A stretch of 28,876 nucleotides of DNA from Lachnospiraceae bacterium. Lineage in GTDB: Bacteria > Bacillota > Clostridia > Lachnospirales > Lachnospiraceae. This document shows, one piece after another, positions 1 to 6,180 of the stretch. Below the pieces are notes generated by a model. It saw nothing but the letters and a program-made list of their open reading frames with translations, had not been told where the DNA came from and did no database searches. The position numbers and the translations under genes were made by a program. Every line of letters starts with the position of its first letter. The stretch's first letter is position 1. The stretch covers positions 1-28,876 of the forward strand of contig DLZQ01000069.1 of NCBI GenBank assembly GCA_003447295.1, given 5' to 3'.

Positions 1-38
1 GGTAGGAAATCAATAAATTCCTGCTTGTACTGTTCCAT
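1..38 (-). CDS. pyrE: Orotate phosphoribosyltransferase, N-terminal fragment (cut by window edge)
   Basis: Only the first 12 codons are present, reading MEQYKQEFIDFL, which matches from memory the N-terminus of clostridial PyrE (pyrimidine biosynthesis, orotate to OMP). A GGAGG lies 11 bases before the ATG, and a good promoter lies further upstream (86-114). The identification rests on a very short stretch; the gene start itself is better supported than the product name. Confidence 0.5.
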   Translation of the reverse strand, partial: MEQYKQEFIDFL

Positions 39-85
39 TCTATGCAAAACCTCCGTAATTTCCGCGTTTTTCAGTTCTGCCCTAT

Positions 86-114
86 ATCATACCATACTTT
101 TTTTTAAGATTCAA
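86..114 (-). promoter_or_regulatory. Sigma-A promoter for the leftmost (pyrE-like) gene
   Basis: On the minus strand the -35 is TTGAAT (109-114), the spacer is 17 bases and the -10 is TATGAT (86-91). It sits about 50 bases upstream of the ATG at 38 and downstream of the terminator of the preceding operon. Confidence 0.6.
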
Positions 115-131
115 TCTGTGAATTGCGCCAA

Positions 132-157
132 AAGCAGCGGCATCCCTGCCGCCGCTT
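132..157 (-). terminator. Rho-independent terminator after the amidohydrolase gene
   Basis: An 11-base arm AAGCAGCGGCA (132-142) pairs with TGCCGCCGCTT (147-157), with one mismatch around a 4-base loop. On the minus strand it is followed by a short T-run (TTTTGG). It lies just after the stop codon at 172 and closes the five-gene importer operon. Confidence 0.65.
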
Positions 158-171
158 CCTTTCATAATCCG

Positions 172-1434
172 TTATAGCCTGTTTTTATATACTTTCGCAT
201 TCTTCATAATAAACAACATATTGTCTTGTACTGACAATACATCCAGATCTTCTATGGGGTTACCATTTACGATCAGGATATCGGCAAAGGAACCTGCCTC
301 CAGCACACCGATCTTCCCCTCCGGGTACGGGTTCTGGTAGGTGGAAAGTTTGAATAGTTCATGGGCGTTTCCGGTAGCTGCCACGAGACCTTTGAAGCTT
401 CCGAAACGTCTCTTAAAATACCGGAAATCCTCCAGCTGATGTTCCTCCGCAAAATGTGGATCGCCGAAGGAATCCGTGCCGAACACGATAGGCAGATCGT
501 ACTTGTTGATCACCTCTGTTGCAATCTCGCAGCCCGCTTTCACACGTTCTGCCTTGTGGATCACATGATCCGGCTGTGGCCCGTGGGATGTCACGGGACG
601 CTGGGACTGGGGTCCCGGCATCACCCAGATTCCAAGGTCTTTGATGATACGTCCGGTCTCGTCATCCATCATAGTTGCATGCTCGAAACTTTTGATTCCC
701 GCTTTTGCTGCACGCTGCATGGCTTTCGGGGTATAGAGATGCGCCATGACATAGGTTCCGTAATCTTCCGCTGCATCTACGGCTGCCTTCATCTCTTCAA
801 AAGTAAACTGCACCGTATCCAAAGGATCATATCTGCTGCTGATGCCGCCGCCCGCCATCAGCTTGATCTGGGATGCACCTAGAAACAGCTGCTCTCTCAC
901 CGCCCGCAGCATCTCCGCAGGACCATCTGCAATATAATTTGCGCGGTACTGTAAGGTGGCGTTTAGGAAATTACCGTCCGGCAGTCTGATCTCCGCACGG
1001 CTTTTTCTGCAGTCACCGTGTCCGCAGGTCTGAGAAATATAAGCATTGGAAGGAAAAATTCTAGGGCCATCCAGGTAGCCGTTATCAATATTGCGTTTCA
1101 ATCCCACTGTGACACCGCCGGCATCCCGCAGGGTGGTAAATCCACGCATCAGCATATCGTATGCATAGCGCACACTGCGTACCGCCATGTCATCGATCCG
1201 CTGCTCCTCACTTCCGATGGGCACATTATGAGAGACATGCACATGGGCATCCGTCAGTCCCGGCATTACGAAATGATCTTTCGCATCATAGATCTCAGCA
1301 AATCCCTCTTCCGAGATCTCTCCCGTATAGATTTCTTTTACCAGGCTTCCTTCGATGACGATATTTGCATGTTTCTGTAATCTACTGCTTTTTCCGTCAA
1401 ACACCGTGGCATTTTTGATCAACTTTCGTTCCAT
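172..1434 (-). CDS. Amidohydrolase family protein (imidazolonepropionase/Xaa-Pro dipeptidase-like)
   Basis: A 420-aa cytoplasmic metal-dependent hydrolase of the amidohydrolase superfamily. The expected metal and catalytic residues are visible: H64-V-H66 in the DAHVH motif, K191 (probably the carbamylated lysine, in QIKLMAGGG), H232 (MAHLYT), H252 (SFEHAT) and D321 (FGTDSFG). N- and C-terminal beta segments form the usual composite sandwich domain; the C-terminus carries the ADILIVNGNPIEDL signature of the family. This subgroup hydrolyses amide or peptide-type bonds in small imported substrates; the actual substrate cannot be read from sequence. It is the last gene of the importer operon, six bases after the LanC-like gene, so it probably processes what the transporter brings in. 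Confidence 0.85.
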   Translation of the reverse strand: MERKLIKNATVFDGKSSRLQKHANIVIEGSLVKEIYTGEISEEGFAEIYDAKDHFVMPGLTDAHVHVSHNVPIGSEEQRIDDMAVRSVRYAYDMLMRGFTTLRDAGGVTVGLKRNIDNGYLDGPRIFPSNAYISQTCGHGDCRKSRAEIRLPDGNFLNATLQYRANYIADGPAEMLRAVREQLFLGASQIKLMAGGGISSRYDPLDTVQFTFEEMKAAVDAAEDYGTYVMAHLYTPKAMQRAAKAGIKSFEHATMMDDETGRIIKDLGIWVMPGPQSQRPVTSHGPQPDHVIHKAERVKAGCEIATEVINKYDLPIVFGTDSFGDPHFAEEHQLEDFRYFKRRFGSFKGLVAATGNAHELFKLSTYQNPYPEGKIGVLEAGSFADILIVNGNPIEDLDVLSVQDNMLFIMKNAKVYKNRL

Positions 1435-1440
1435 GTATCT

Positions 1441-2775
1441 TTATCTCCTTTTCGCGGGAAATGGATCGTCAATTGCCCTCATCGCTTTGAAATTACCGTT
1501 CTCGGCACCATGCATCTGCAACAGCATCGCACCGATGCCCGCAGCGCCGTCTAAGAATCCGATGGGAGTGGTCAGTACATCCGCTGCCACACGGTCTAAT
1601 GCGAACTGCCATTTTGCAGTCAGACCTGCTTCTGTCTCTTCGTAGATTGCCCGGTCTAACAGGATCTTTTTGCATTCTTGTGCCTTTTCATAATATCTGT
1701 CTTCTCCAAAAGCTGCCCAGAGCCCCAGATACATATTGAGAATGCCCGCGGTACCGCAGCAGATATTGAGTACATTCCAGTAGCCGGCACTCTGCTTCGC
1801 CGGAACTCCCAGCGATTCCATGCCGTCTGTCAGATCTTCAATCTCTTTTTTATATTTTTCATCCCCGGTCATCTGATACAGCTGATAAAAGAAACGGTTG
1901 GTTCCCGCCGGTCCGTGACAATAGCCCGCATAGAACAGGTCTCCTCTGTCCGGCAATCCGTGGGGCAATAATTTTCCGGCTTTCATTTTCACCGCCGCCG
2001 TATCCATATATTCTGTCACACCCGCCACTGCATCTAAAAAACGCTTGTCGCCGCTTGCTTCATACAGTTTCAGCAGAGCAAAGGCAATTCCTCCGGTTCC
2101 CATGGGGAAATTCGGATCGATATAATCCTTCCCGGCACCAAAATACGTAGGATCTACGCCCTGGTAGACAATTTTGCCGTCACCCATTTTTCTTCCCTGA
2201 TGTAAAAAGGTCTGTCCGGCATCCAGTGCAAAATCCCGGAATTTCTTGTTTTTCAGGACTTCCGCCACTTTCAACAGAAAAAGTACGGTTCCCGCATTGC
2301 CAACGATTCCCTGAAAAGTAGACCACTCATTGCCCTCGCCGGATGCGGCCGGTCTGGCATCCCGGATTGCCTGTTCCACGATGGAATTCACCGTGTCCGC
2401 ATAAGTCTGCTCCCCGGTCACCTGATACAGTTGCAACAATGCGAATCCGGCGCCGCTCCAGCCACTGGAAAAAGCATACTGAGAGAAGTTTCTCTTTAAG
2501 GTTCTCTGGTGATTCCAGCGGTATTGCAGGTATCTGGCAACTTCTTTTGCCTCCTCCAGGTACTCCCGGTCCGCAGTGGCATCGTAGAGCCCCAGCAGAA
2601 AACAAAGGATTCCGGATGCTCCCGCATACAGACAGATCTCATCGTAGTAGGAAGCATGTCCCGTCTCTCCATCCTCTAAGGAAAAATAGATACCTTCCGG
2701 TGCCTGTCTTTTCCTCGTATTAATAAATCTCATAGCCGCCTTTGCGGTCTCCAGTGCGTTATATTTATATTCCAT
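1441..2775 (-). CDS. Stand-alone LanC-like protein with a Cys-Cys-Gly zinc motif
   Basis: A 444-aa predicted alpha/alpha-barrel protein. Seven Gly-rich repeats, the hallmark of LanC/LanCL proteins, occur at about residues 52-55, 105-110, 156-162, 226-229, 287-291, 341-344 and near the C-terminus (FLDGAAG). C286 (GYCHGPAG) matches the first zinc Cys of NisC-type cyclases; C339-C340-G replaces the usual Cys-His-Gly, giving a predicted three-Cys zinc site like that known in ProcM-type LanM enzymes. The active-site His expected in the middle repeat is absent (PMGTGG). No signal peptide. It lies between an amino-acid importer ATPase gene (36 bases upstream) and an amidohydrolase (6 bases downstream), with no lanthipeptide precursor or dehydratase. 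It may act on an imported thioether, thiol or dehydroamino compound, or be a non-cyclase barrel; function unknown. Confidence 0.8.
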   Translation of the reverse strand: MEYKYNALETAKAAMRFINTRKRQAPEGIYFSLEDGETGHASYYDEICLYAGASGILCFLLGLYDATADREYLEEAKEVARYLQYRWNHQRTLKRNFSQYAFSSGWSGAGFALLQLYQVTGEQTYADTVNSIVEQAIRDARPAASGEGNEWSTFQGIVGNAGTVLFLLKVAEVLKNKKFRDFALDAGQTFLHQGRKMGDGKIVYQGVDPTYFGAGKDYIDPNFPMGTGGIAFALLKLYEASGDKRFLDAVAGVTEYMDTAAVKMKAGKLLPHGLPDRGDLFYAGYCHGPAGTNRFFYQLYQMTGDEKYKKEIEDLTDGMESLGVPAKQSAGYWNVLNICCGTAGILNMYLGLWAAFGEDRYYEKAQECKKILLDRAIYEETEAGLTAKWQFALDRVAADVLTTPIGFLDGAAGIGAMLLQMHGAENGNFKAMRAIDDPFPAKRR

Positions 2776-2811
2776 ATCTCTCTCCCGGGATCCGTCGCTT
2801 GTATAAAATCA

Positions 2812-3570
2812 TCAGATTGAAAACTCCGGCGGAATCACAATACTGTTTTTAATCAAAAAGTCTCTCGTCCTTTCATTTTTCGGATTGGCAAAGATCTGCT
2901 GTGGGGTACCCATCTCCACGATCTTGCCGCCCTCCATGAAGATCACCTTGGTTGCTACATTTTTTACGAAATTCATCTCATGGGAGACAATTAACATCGT
3001 ATTGCCTGCCTTGGCGATCTCCCGGATCGTCTCGAGCACTTCTCCTACCAGTTCCGGATCCAGGGCACTGGTGGGTTCGTCGAAGAGAAGCAACTCCGGC
3101 TGCATGGCGATGGCTCTTGCGATGGCGACGCGTTGCTGTTGTCCGCCGGACAGATGCTTCGGATAATAATCCTTACGCTCCAGCATCTTTACTTTTTCCA
3201 GCTGTTTCAGTGCGATCTCTTCCGCCTCCGCGTGGGACAGCTTCTGCACCTGGGTCAGTCCTTCCATGACATTCTGCAGTGCTGTCTTCTTACGGAACAG
3301 GTTAAAACTCTGGAATACCATGGTAGTCTTCTTGCGGAGCGCCAGAAGATCCTTGCGGTTCACTTTCCGATAATCCAGTTCAAAATCATCGATGGCAATT
3401 TTCCCTTCATCCGGGGTCTCCAGCATATTGATGCAGCGTAACAGTGTGGATTTTCCGGTGCCGGAGGGTCCGATGATTGCCACCACATCGCCCTTTTCTA
3501 TATCAAAGCTGATGCCGTCGAGGACTGTATTATCTCCAAAGGATTTCCTTATGTTTTCCAGTCTGATCAT
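2812..3570 (-). CDS. Polar amino acid ABC importer, ATP-binding protein (GlnQ/HisP type)
   Basis: A 252-aa ATPase of the polar amino acid uptake family that would energise the adjacent permease. Visible motifs in order: Walker A GPSGTGKST (34-42), Q-loop Q87 (VFQSFN), signature LSGGQQQR (140-147), Walker B LLLFDEP (160-166), D-loop SALD and the switch His in VSHEMNF. Its length is typical. The ATG shares one base with the permease stop codon (TAATG), so translation is coupled. The family takes up glutamine, histidine, arginine, cystine and similar amino acids; specificity cannot be read from the ATPase. Confidence 0.93.
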   Translation of the reverse strand: MIRLENIRKSFGDNTVLDGISFDIEKGDVVAIIGPSGTGKSTLLRCINMLETPDEGKIAIDDFELDYRKVNRKDLLALRKKTTMVFQSFNLFRKKTALQNVMEGLTQVQKLSHAEAEEIALKQLEKVKMLERKDYYPKHLSGGQQQRVAIARAIAMQPELLLFDEPTSALDPELVGEVLETIREIAKAGNTMLIVSHEMNFVKNVATKVIFMEGGKIVEMGTPQQIFANPKNERTRDFLIKNSIVIPPEFSI

Positions 3571-4331
3571 TACAGGACACCCCCTTTGTTTTTCTGGTTT
3601 TTCTCTGCCGTCTTGCCTTCTTTGCCGACCACATCGGGTACCCGTACCCTGTTCATCACCAGACGGATGATCTGTTCCAGCACAATGGTGATCACCCAGT
3701 ACAGAATCGCCAGTGCAACATATGCCTCAAAGTACCGGTAACCTCTGGCTCCCAGCAATTTACCCTCTGCAGTCATCTCCACGACGCCACAGGTAAATGC
3801 TAAGGAAGTTCCCTTGACCAGACCTATGATCTGATTGCCCAACGAGGGTAGAGCGATCTCCGCTGCTTCCGGCAGAATGATCCGGAACATTCTCTGGGGT
3901 CCTGTCATGCCCAGTGCAATTGCCGCCTCGATCTCACCCTTATCCACCGCTTCTAAGGAGGACTGGATGATGACCGAGCAGAATGCCGCGTTGTTCAGTG
4001 CCAGCGCTACGATAGCGTAAAGAATCGCCGGGATCTCGGCTATCTGAATATTTTTGTCCTGATAGTAGTTGATGTATTTAATTAAAATGGGAATACCAAA
4101 ATAGGTCACATATAACTGTACCAGAATAGGAGTTCCGCGCATCAGTGAGATAAATACTCCCGCGATCTGATGTAACACCACAACCCTGCGGGTCCGGATT
4201 ATTGCCAACAGAAATCCTAAGATCAGTCCCACGATTCCCGCCGCTGCAGTCAGTCCCAGCGTAATGGGAATATAACCGATCAAAACACCAATATCGTCAA
4301 TTACTACTGATGGATCAAATATATTCAGCAT
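3570..4331 (-). CDS. Polar amino acid ABC importer, permease (HisM/GlnP family)
   Basis: A 253-aa membrane protein with about five hydrophobic segments, starting near residues 14-45 (IGYIPITLGLTAAAGIVGLILGFLLAI). The cytoplasmic EAA loop that contacts the ATPase is seen as EAAIALGMTGPQRMFRIILPEA (middle of the protein). The MRGTPILVQLY stretch is characteristic of the HisM/GlnP family. The last bases overlap the ATPase start. The gene is now separated from its binding-protein gene by an IS200-type element, so its transcription must read through, or start within, the insertion. Confidence 0.92.
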   Translation of the reverse strand: MLNIFDPSVVIDDIGVLIGYIPITLGLTAAAGIVGLILGFLLAIIRTRRVVVLHQIAGVFISLMRGTPILVQLYVTYFGIPILIKYINYYQDKNIQIAEIPAILYAIVALALNNAAFCSVIIQSSLEAVDKGEIEAAIALGMTGPQRMFRIILPEAAEIALPSLGNQIIGLVKGTSLAFTCGVVEMTAEGKLLGARGYRYFEAYVALAILYWVITIVLEQIIRLVMNRVRVPDVVGKEGKTAEKNQKNKGGVL

Positions 4332-4360
4332 AACCTTATGCCCCTTTGCCTTATGTTAGT

Positions 4361-4420
4361 TTAGTTGGTTGCAGCCTGATCGTTTGCAATGTACTCTTTT
4401 GCAAATTCGATATATTCTCT
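4361..4420 (-). pseudogene. Detached 3' end of the binding-protein gene
   Basis: Reading leftward from the insertion edge, this stretch encodes REYIEFAKEYIANDQAATN followed by TAA at 4361-4363. Its helical, Lys/Glu-rich character fits the C-terminus of a periplasmic-binding-type protein. If the IS200-type element is removed, the frame joins ...LNEKP to REYIEF without a shift, so this appears to be the original C-terminus of the gene now ending at 5055. Inference; a chance in-frame stretch of 20 codons is possible. Confidence 0.55.
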
Positions 4421-4427
4421 AGTTACC

Positions 4428-4450
4428 AACCACCAGTTCAACTGGTGGTT
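4428..4450. repeat. Right-end hairpin of the IS200-type element
   Basis: AACCACCAGTT (4428-4438) and AACTGGTGGTT (4440-4450) form a perfect 11-bp dyad with a one-base centre, downstream of the transposase stop codon. A second small dyad, AGCCCT/AGGGCT, follows at 4458-4473. Confidence 0.75.
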
Positions 4451-4524
4451 TAATATTAGCCCTAAAAAGGGCTGATTGCATACACGCCTGAAAGGCGGGT
4501 ATCACAAGCTTTGTTACTGGTCCT

Positions 4525-4953
4525 CTATAAAGAGGTACTTCTGTTTTCTTCTTTCCTTGACTCTTCCGACTGTTCTTGGATATATTTCTTTATTGCATCT
4601 TCTGTAATATTACCAATTGTCGACACATAATATCCTCTTGCCCAAAATGACTTATCCCACTTACTTTGCAGTTCCGGATGCCTGTCATATAGCATTAGTG
4701 TACTTTTGCCCTTCAAATATCCCATGAAGCTCGATATACTTATTTTAGGTGGTATTGCTACGCTTAAATGTATATGATCTTCACATACTGCTCCATCTAT
4801 AATCTGTACATCCTTATACTTACACAGTATTGAGATTATTTCTCTTACATCATTTTTTAACTTACCATACAATATCTTCTTACGATACTTTGGTATGAAA
4901 ACTATATGGTACTGGCATTTCCAGCGAACATGTGATAAACTTTGATTGTCCAT
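4525..4953 (-). CDS. tnpA: IS200-type HUH transposase (Y1)
   Basis: A 142-aa single-strand transposase. The metal-binding HUH motif is H60-I-H62 (EDHIHLSVAIPP) and the single catalytic tyrosine is Y124 (DAIKKYIQEQ). The N-terminal HVRWKCQYHIVFIPKYRKK segment is characteristic of the IS200 branch. Length is normal for the family and the frame is intact, so the element could still be mobile. GGAGG lies before the ATG at 4953, but this ribosome-binding site can pair with an upstream leader segment (see 4962-5017). Confidence 0.93.
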   Translation of the reverse strand: MDNQSLSHVRWKCQYHIVFIPKYRKKILYGKLKNDVREIISILCKYKDVQIIDGAVCEDHIHLSVAIPPKISISSFMGYLKGKSTLMLYDRHPELQSKWDKSFWARGYYVSTIGNITEDAIKKYIQEQSEESRKEENRSTSL

Positions 4954-4961
4954 TAAGGACC

Positions 4962-5017
4962 GCCTCCTTTGTTTTGAGATTGGCTTGCGATACCTTTCTC
5001 ATTGTAACACAGGAGGC
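4962..5017 (-). promoter_or_regulatory. Transposase leader that can sequester the ribosome-binding site
   Basis: On the minus-strand RNA, GCCTCCT (5011-5017) lies upstream and is fully complementary to AGGAGGC (4962-4968), the ribosome-binding site of tnpA. Shine-Dalgarno masking and protection from read-in transcription are known controls of IS200; the same arrangement is visible here. Confidence 0.55.
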
Positions 5018-5054
5018 TTTTTATCGTTATCCTACACGCTACTGCTTACTCCAT

Positions 5055-6020
5055 TCACCCCAGCATAGCTGGGGGATTAGGTTTTTCATTCAGAATCGTA
5101 TTGTTGTCAGCATCGTCACCCAGATACTGTTTGGATATCTCCAAAATCCTGCCTTCCTCCAGCGCTGCTTCAAATGCAGTGTTGATGTCTTCCACCAATT
5201 GAGGATACTCTTTCGATACCACGAAGAAGTTACCGCTTAATTTATCCATGAATGCAGTGGAATCTTCAATGGGCACGTCAATGATCTTGACATTGGTCAG
5301 TCCGTATTCCGCTACCTGGGACTGCAATGTGGTTTTGGAAAACAGTTCAAAATCAATCTTGCCGTCGGATACACTCAACGGTGTATTATTGGAATCCTCG
5401 ATATAAGATACCTCGATCTGTGCATCGGGATGTGCCTCATTGTAGGACTGATACATGGAAGCATTATAGCTGGTCGGAGAGGTCTCTGTGGTATGTCCCG
5501 GCAGATCATCCAGTGTCTGAATATCGGTATTATCATCTCTTACCAGAATACCGTAGGTACTTACACTGTACACATCCGAGAACAAGTACTTTTCGCCTCT
5601 CTCTTTATTATAAGAAATGTTATTCACGCCCATCTGATAATATCCTGCATCGATTCCGGTGAAAATAGATGCGAATTCTGTCGTCTGGAACTCCAGCTCA
5701 TACTGTGGAAGTCTGGAGAATATCTCCTTGATCACCGCGATATCATAACCGTCCAGATTGCCATCGTCTCCCTGAAAAATAAAGGGGCTGGGACCGGTTC
5801 CCGTGGTGGCTACGATAATTTTGGTCTTCTCCGTATTGTCTGAAGTTGCACTGCCCTGGGCTGCATCGCTCTGTGCTGCACTCTCCTGTGTTGTACTGCC
5901 CTGGACGCCGGTCTGTGCCCCGTCTGCGCTCTGATCCGCATTACCACATGCAGCAAGAGATACCGCCATTGTTCCTGCTGCCAATACTGCTACTGTCTTT
6001 TTTAAGATGTTGTTTTTCAT
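5055..6020 (-). CDS. Amino acid ABC importer substrate-binding lipoprotein, C-terminus altered by IS insertion
   Basis: A 321-aa extracellular solute-binding protein (family 3). A signal peptide with lipobox LAAC (Cys25) predicts lipid anchoring. A low-complexity Ser/Thr/Gln/Ala linker covers roughly residues 30-63, followed by the two-lobe binding fold, with IIVATTGTGPSPFIFQGDDGNLDGYDIAVIKEI typical of the family start (seen in two adjoining parts). AGGAGG precedes the ATG. The last residues, NPPAMLG, are encoded by the IS200-type end hairpin: the native tail is displaced to 4361-4420. The binding fold itself looks complete to GRILEISKQYLGDD, so the protein may still work. First gene of the importer operon; ligand unknown. 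Confidence 0.88.
   Translation of the reverse strand: MKNNILKKTVAVLAAGTMAVSLAACGNADQSADGAQTGVQGSTTQESAAQSDAAQGSATSDNTEKTKIIVATTGTGPSPFIFQGDDGNLDGYDIAVIKEIFSRLPQYELEFQTTEFASIFTGIDAGYYQMGVNNISYNKERGEKYLFSDVYSVSTYGILVRDDNTDIQTLDDLPGHTTETSPTSYNASMYQSYNEAHPDAQIEVSYIEDSNNTPLSVSDGKIDFELFSKTTLQSQVAEYGLTNVKIIDVPIEDSTAFMDKLSGNFFVVSKEYPQLVEDINTAFEAALEEGRILEISKQYLGDDADNNTILNEKPNPPAMLG
5058..5074. repeat. Left-end hairpin of the IS200-type element
   Basis: CCCCAGC (5058-5064) and GCTGGGG (5068-5074) form a perfect 7-bp dyad with a 3-base loop. It now also serves as the last codons of the truncated binding-protein gene, whose stop codon at 5055-5057 lies inside the element. Confidence 0.75.
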
Positions 6021-6055
6021 AACTTGTCTCCTCCTGCATCCATTTCCTACTATTC

Positions 6056-6088
6056 ATATTATTCCTATTTGTCCGATAGGATTAGTAT
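6056..6088. promoter_or_regulatory. Dyad operator at the importer operon start (Rrf2/CymR-like?)
   Basis: ATATTATTCCTAT (6056-6068) and ATAGGATTAGTAT (6076-6088) form an inverted repeat matching at 11 of 13 positions around a 7-base centre. It lies immediately after the -10 box, covering the predicted transcription start, a typical repressor position. The TCCTAT/ATAGGA core resembles sites of Rrf2-family regulators such as CymR, which controls sulfur amino acid uptake; that link is from memory and unproven. Confidence 0.5.
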
Positions 6089-6089
6089 T

Positions 6090-6118
6090 GTTATATCATT
6101 CTACGTCCATTCTGTCAA
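6090..6118 (-). promoter_or_regulatory. Promoter of the amino acid importer operon
   Basis: On the minus strand: TTGACA (6113-6118), 17-base spacer, TATAAC (6090-6095). Near-consensus sigma-A promoter about 70 bases upstream of the binding-protein ATG; the dyad at 6056-6088 abuts it. Confidence 0.8.
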
Positions 6119-6146
6119 CATATAATTACAAAAAAGTCAAAAAATA

Positions 6147-6170
6147 CCTCTCACCCATTTGGATGAGAGG
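6147..6170 (-). terminator. Terminator after the FtsX-type permease gene
   Basis: CCTCTCACCC and GGATGAGAGG form a 10-bp stem (one G-T pair) with a 4-base loop, followed on the minus strand by TATTTTTTGACTTTTTT. It lies 11 bases after the permease stop codon and separates this operon from the importer promoter. Confidence 0.85.
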
Positions 6171-6180
6171 CTTTGTAAAT

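Larger units (their letters stand above)
4421..5078 (-). mobile_element. IS200-type insertion sequence (single transposase gene)
   Basis: A compact element of about 0.65 kb with one HUH transposase gene and subterminal hairpins at both ends (4428-4450 and 5058-5074), as expected of IS200/IS605-family elements that move as single strands and make no target duplication. No tnpB gene is present. Boundaries are estimated to within a few bases from the hairpins and from the restored reading frame of the interrupted gene. Confidence 0.8.

Noticed and set aside
361..882. Plus-strand frame inside the amidohydrolase gene
   Set aside because: Antisense to a gene with all catalytic residues conserved; no start signal.
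172..6020. Lanthipeptide biosynthetic cluster suggested by the LanC-like gene
   Set aside because: No precursor peptide, LanB/LanM dehydratase, leader protease or exporter; the ABC genes are of the import type with a binding protein.
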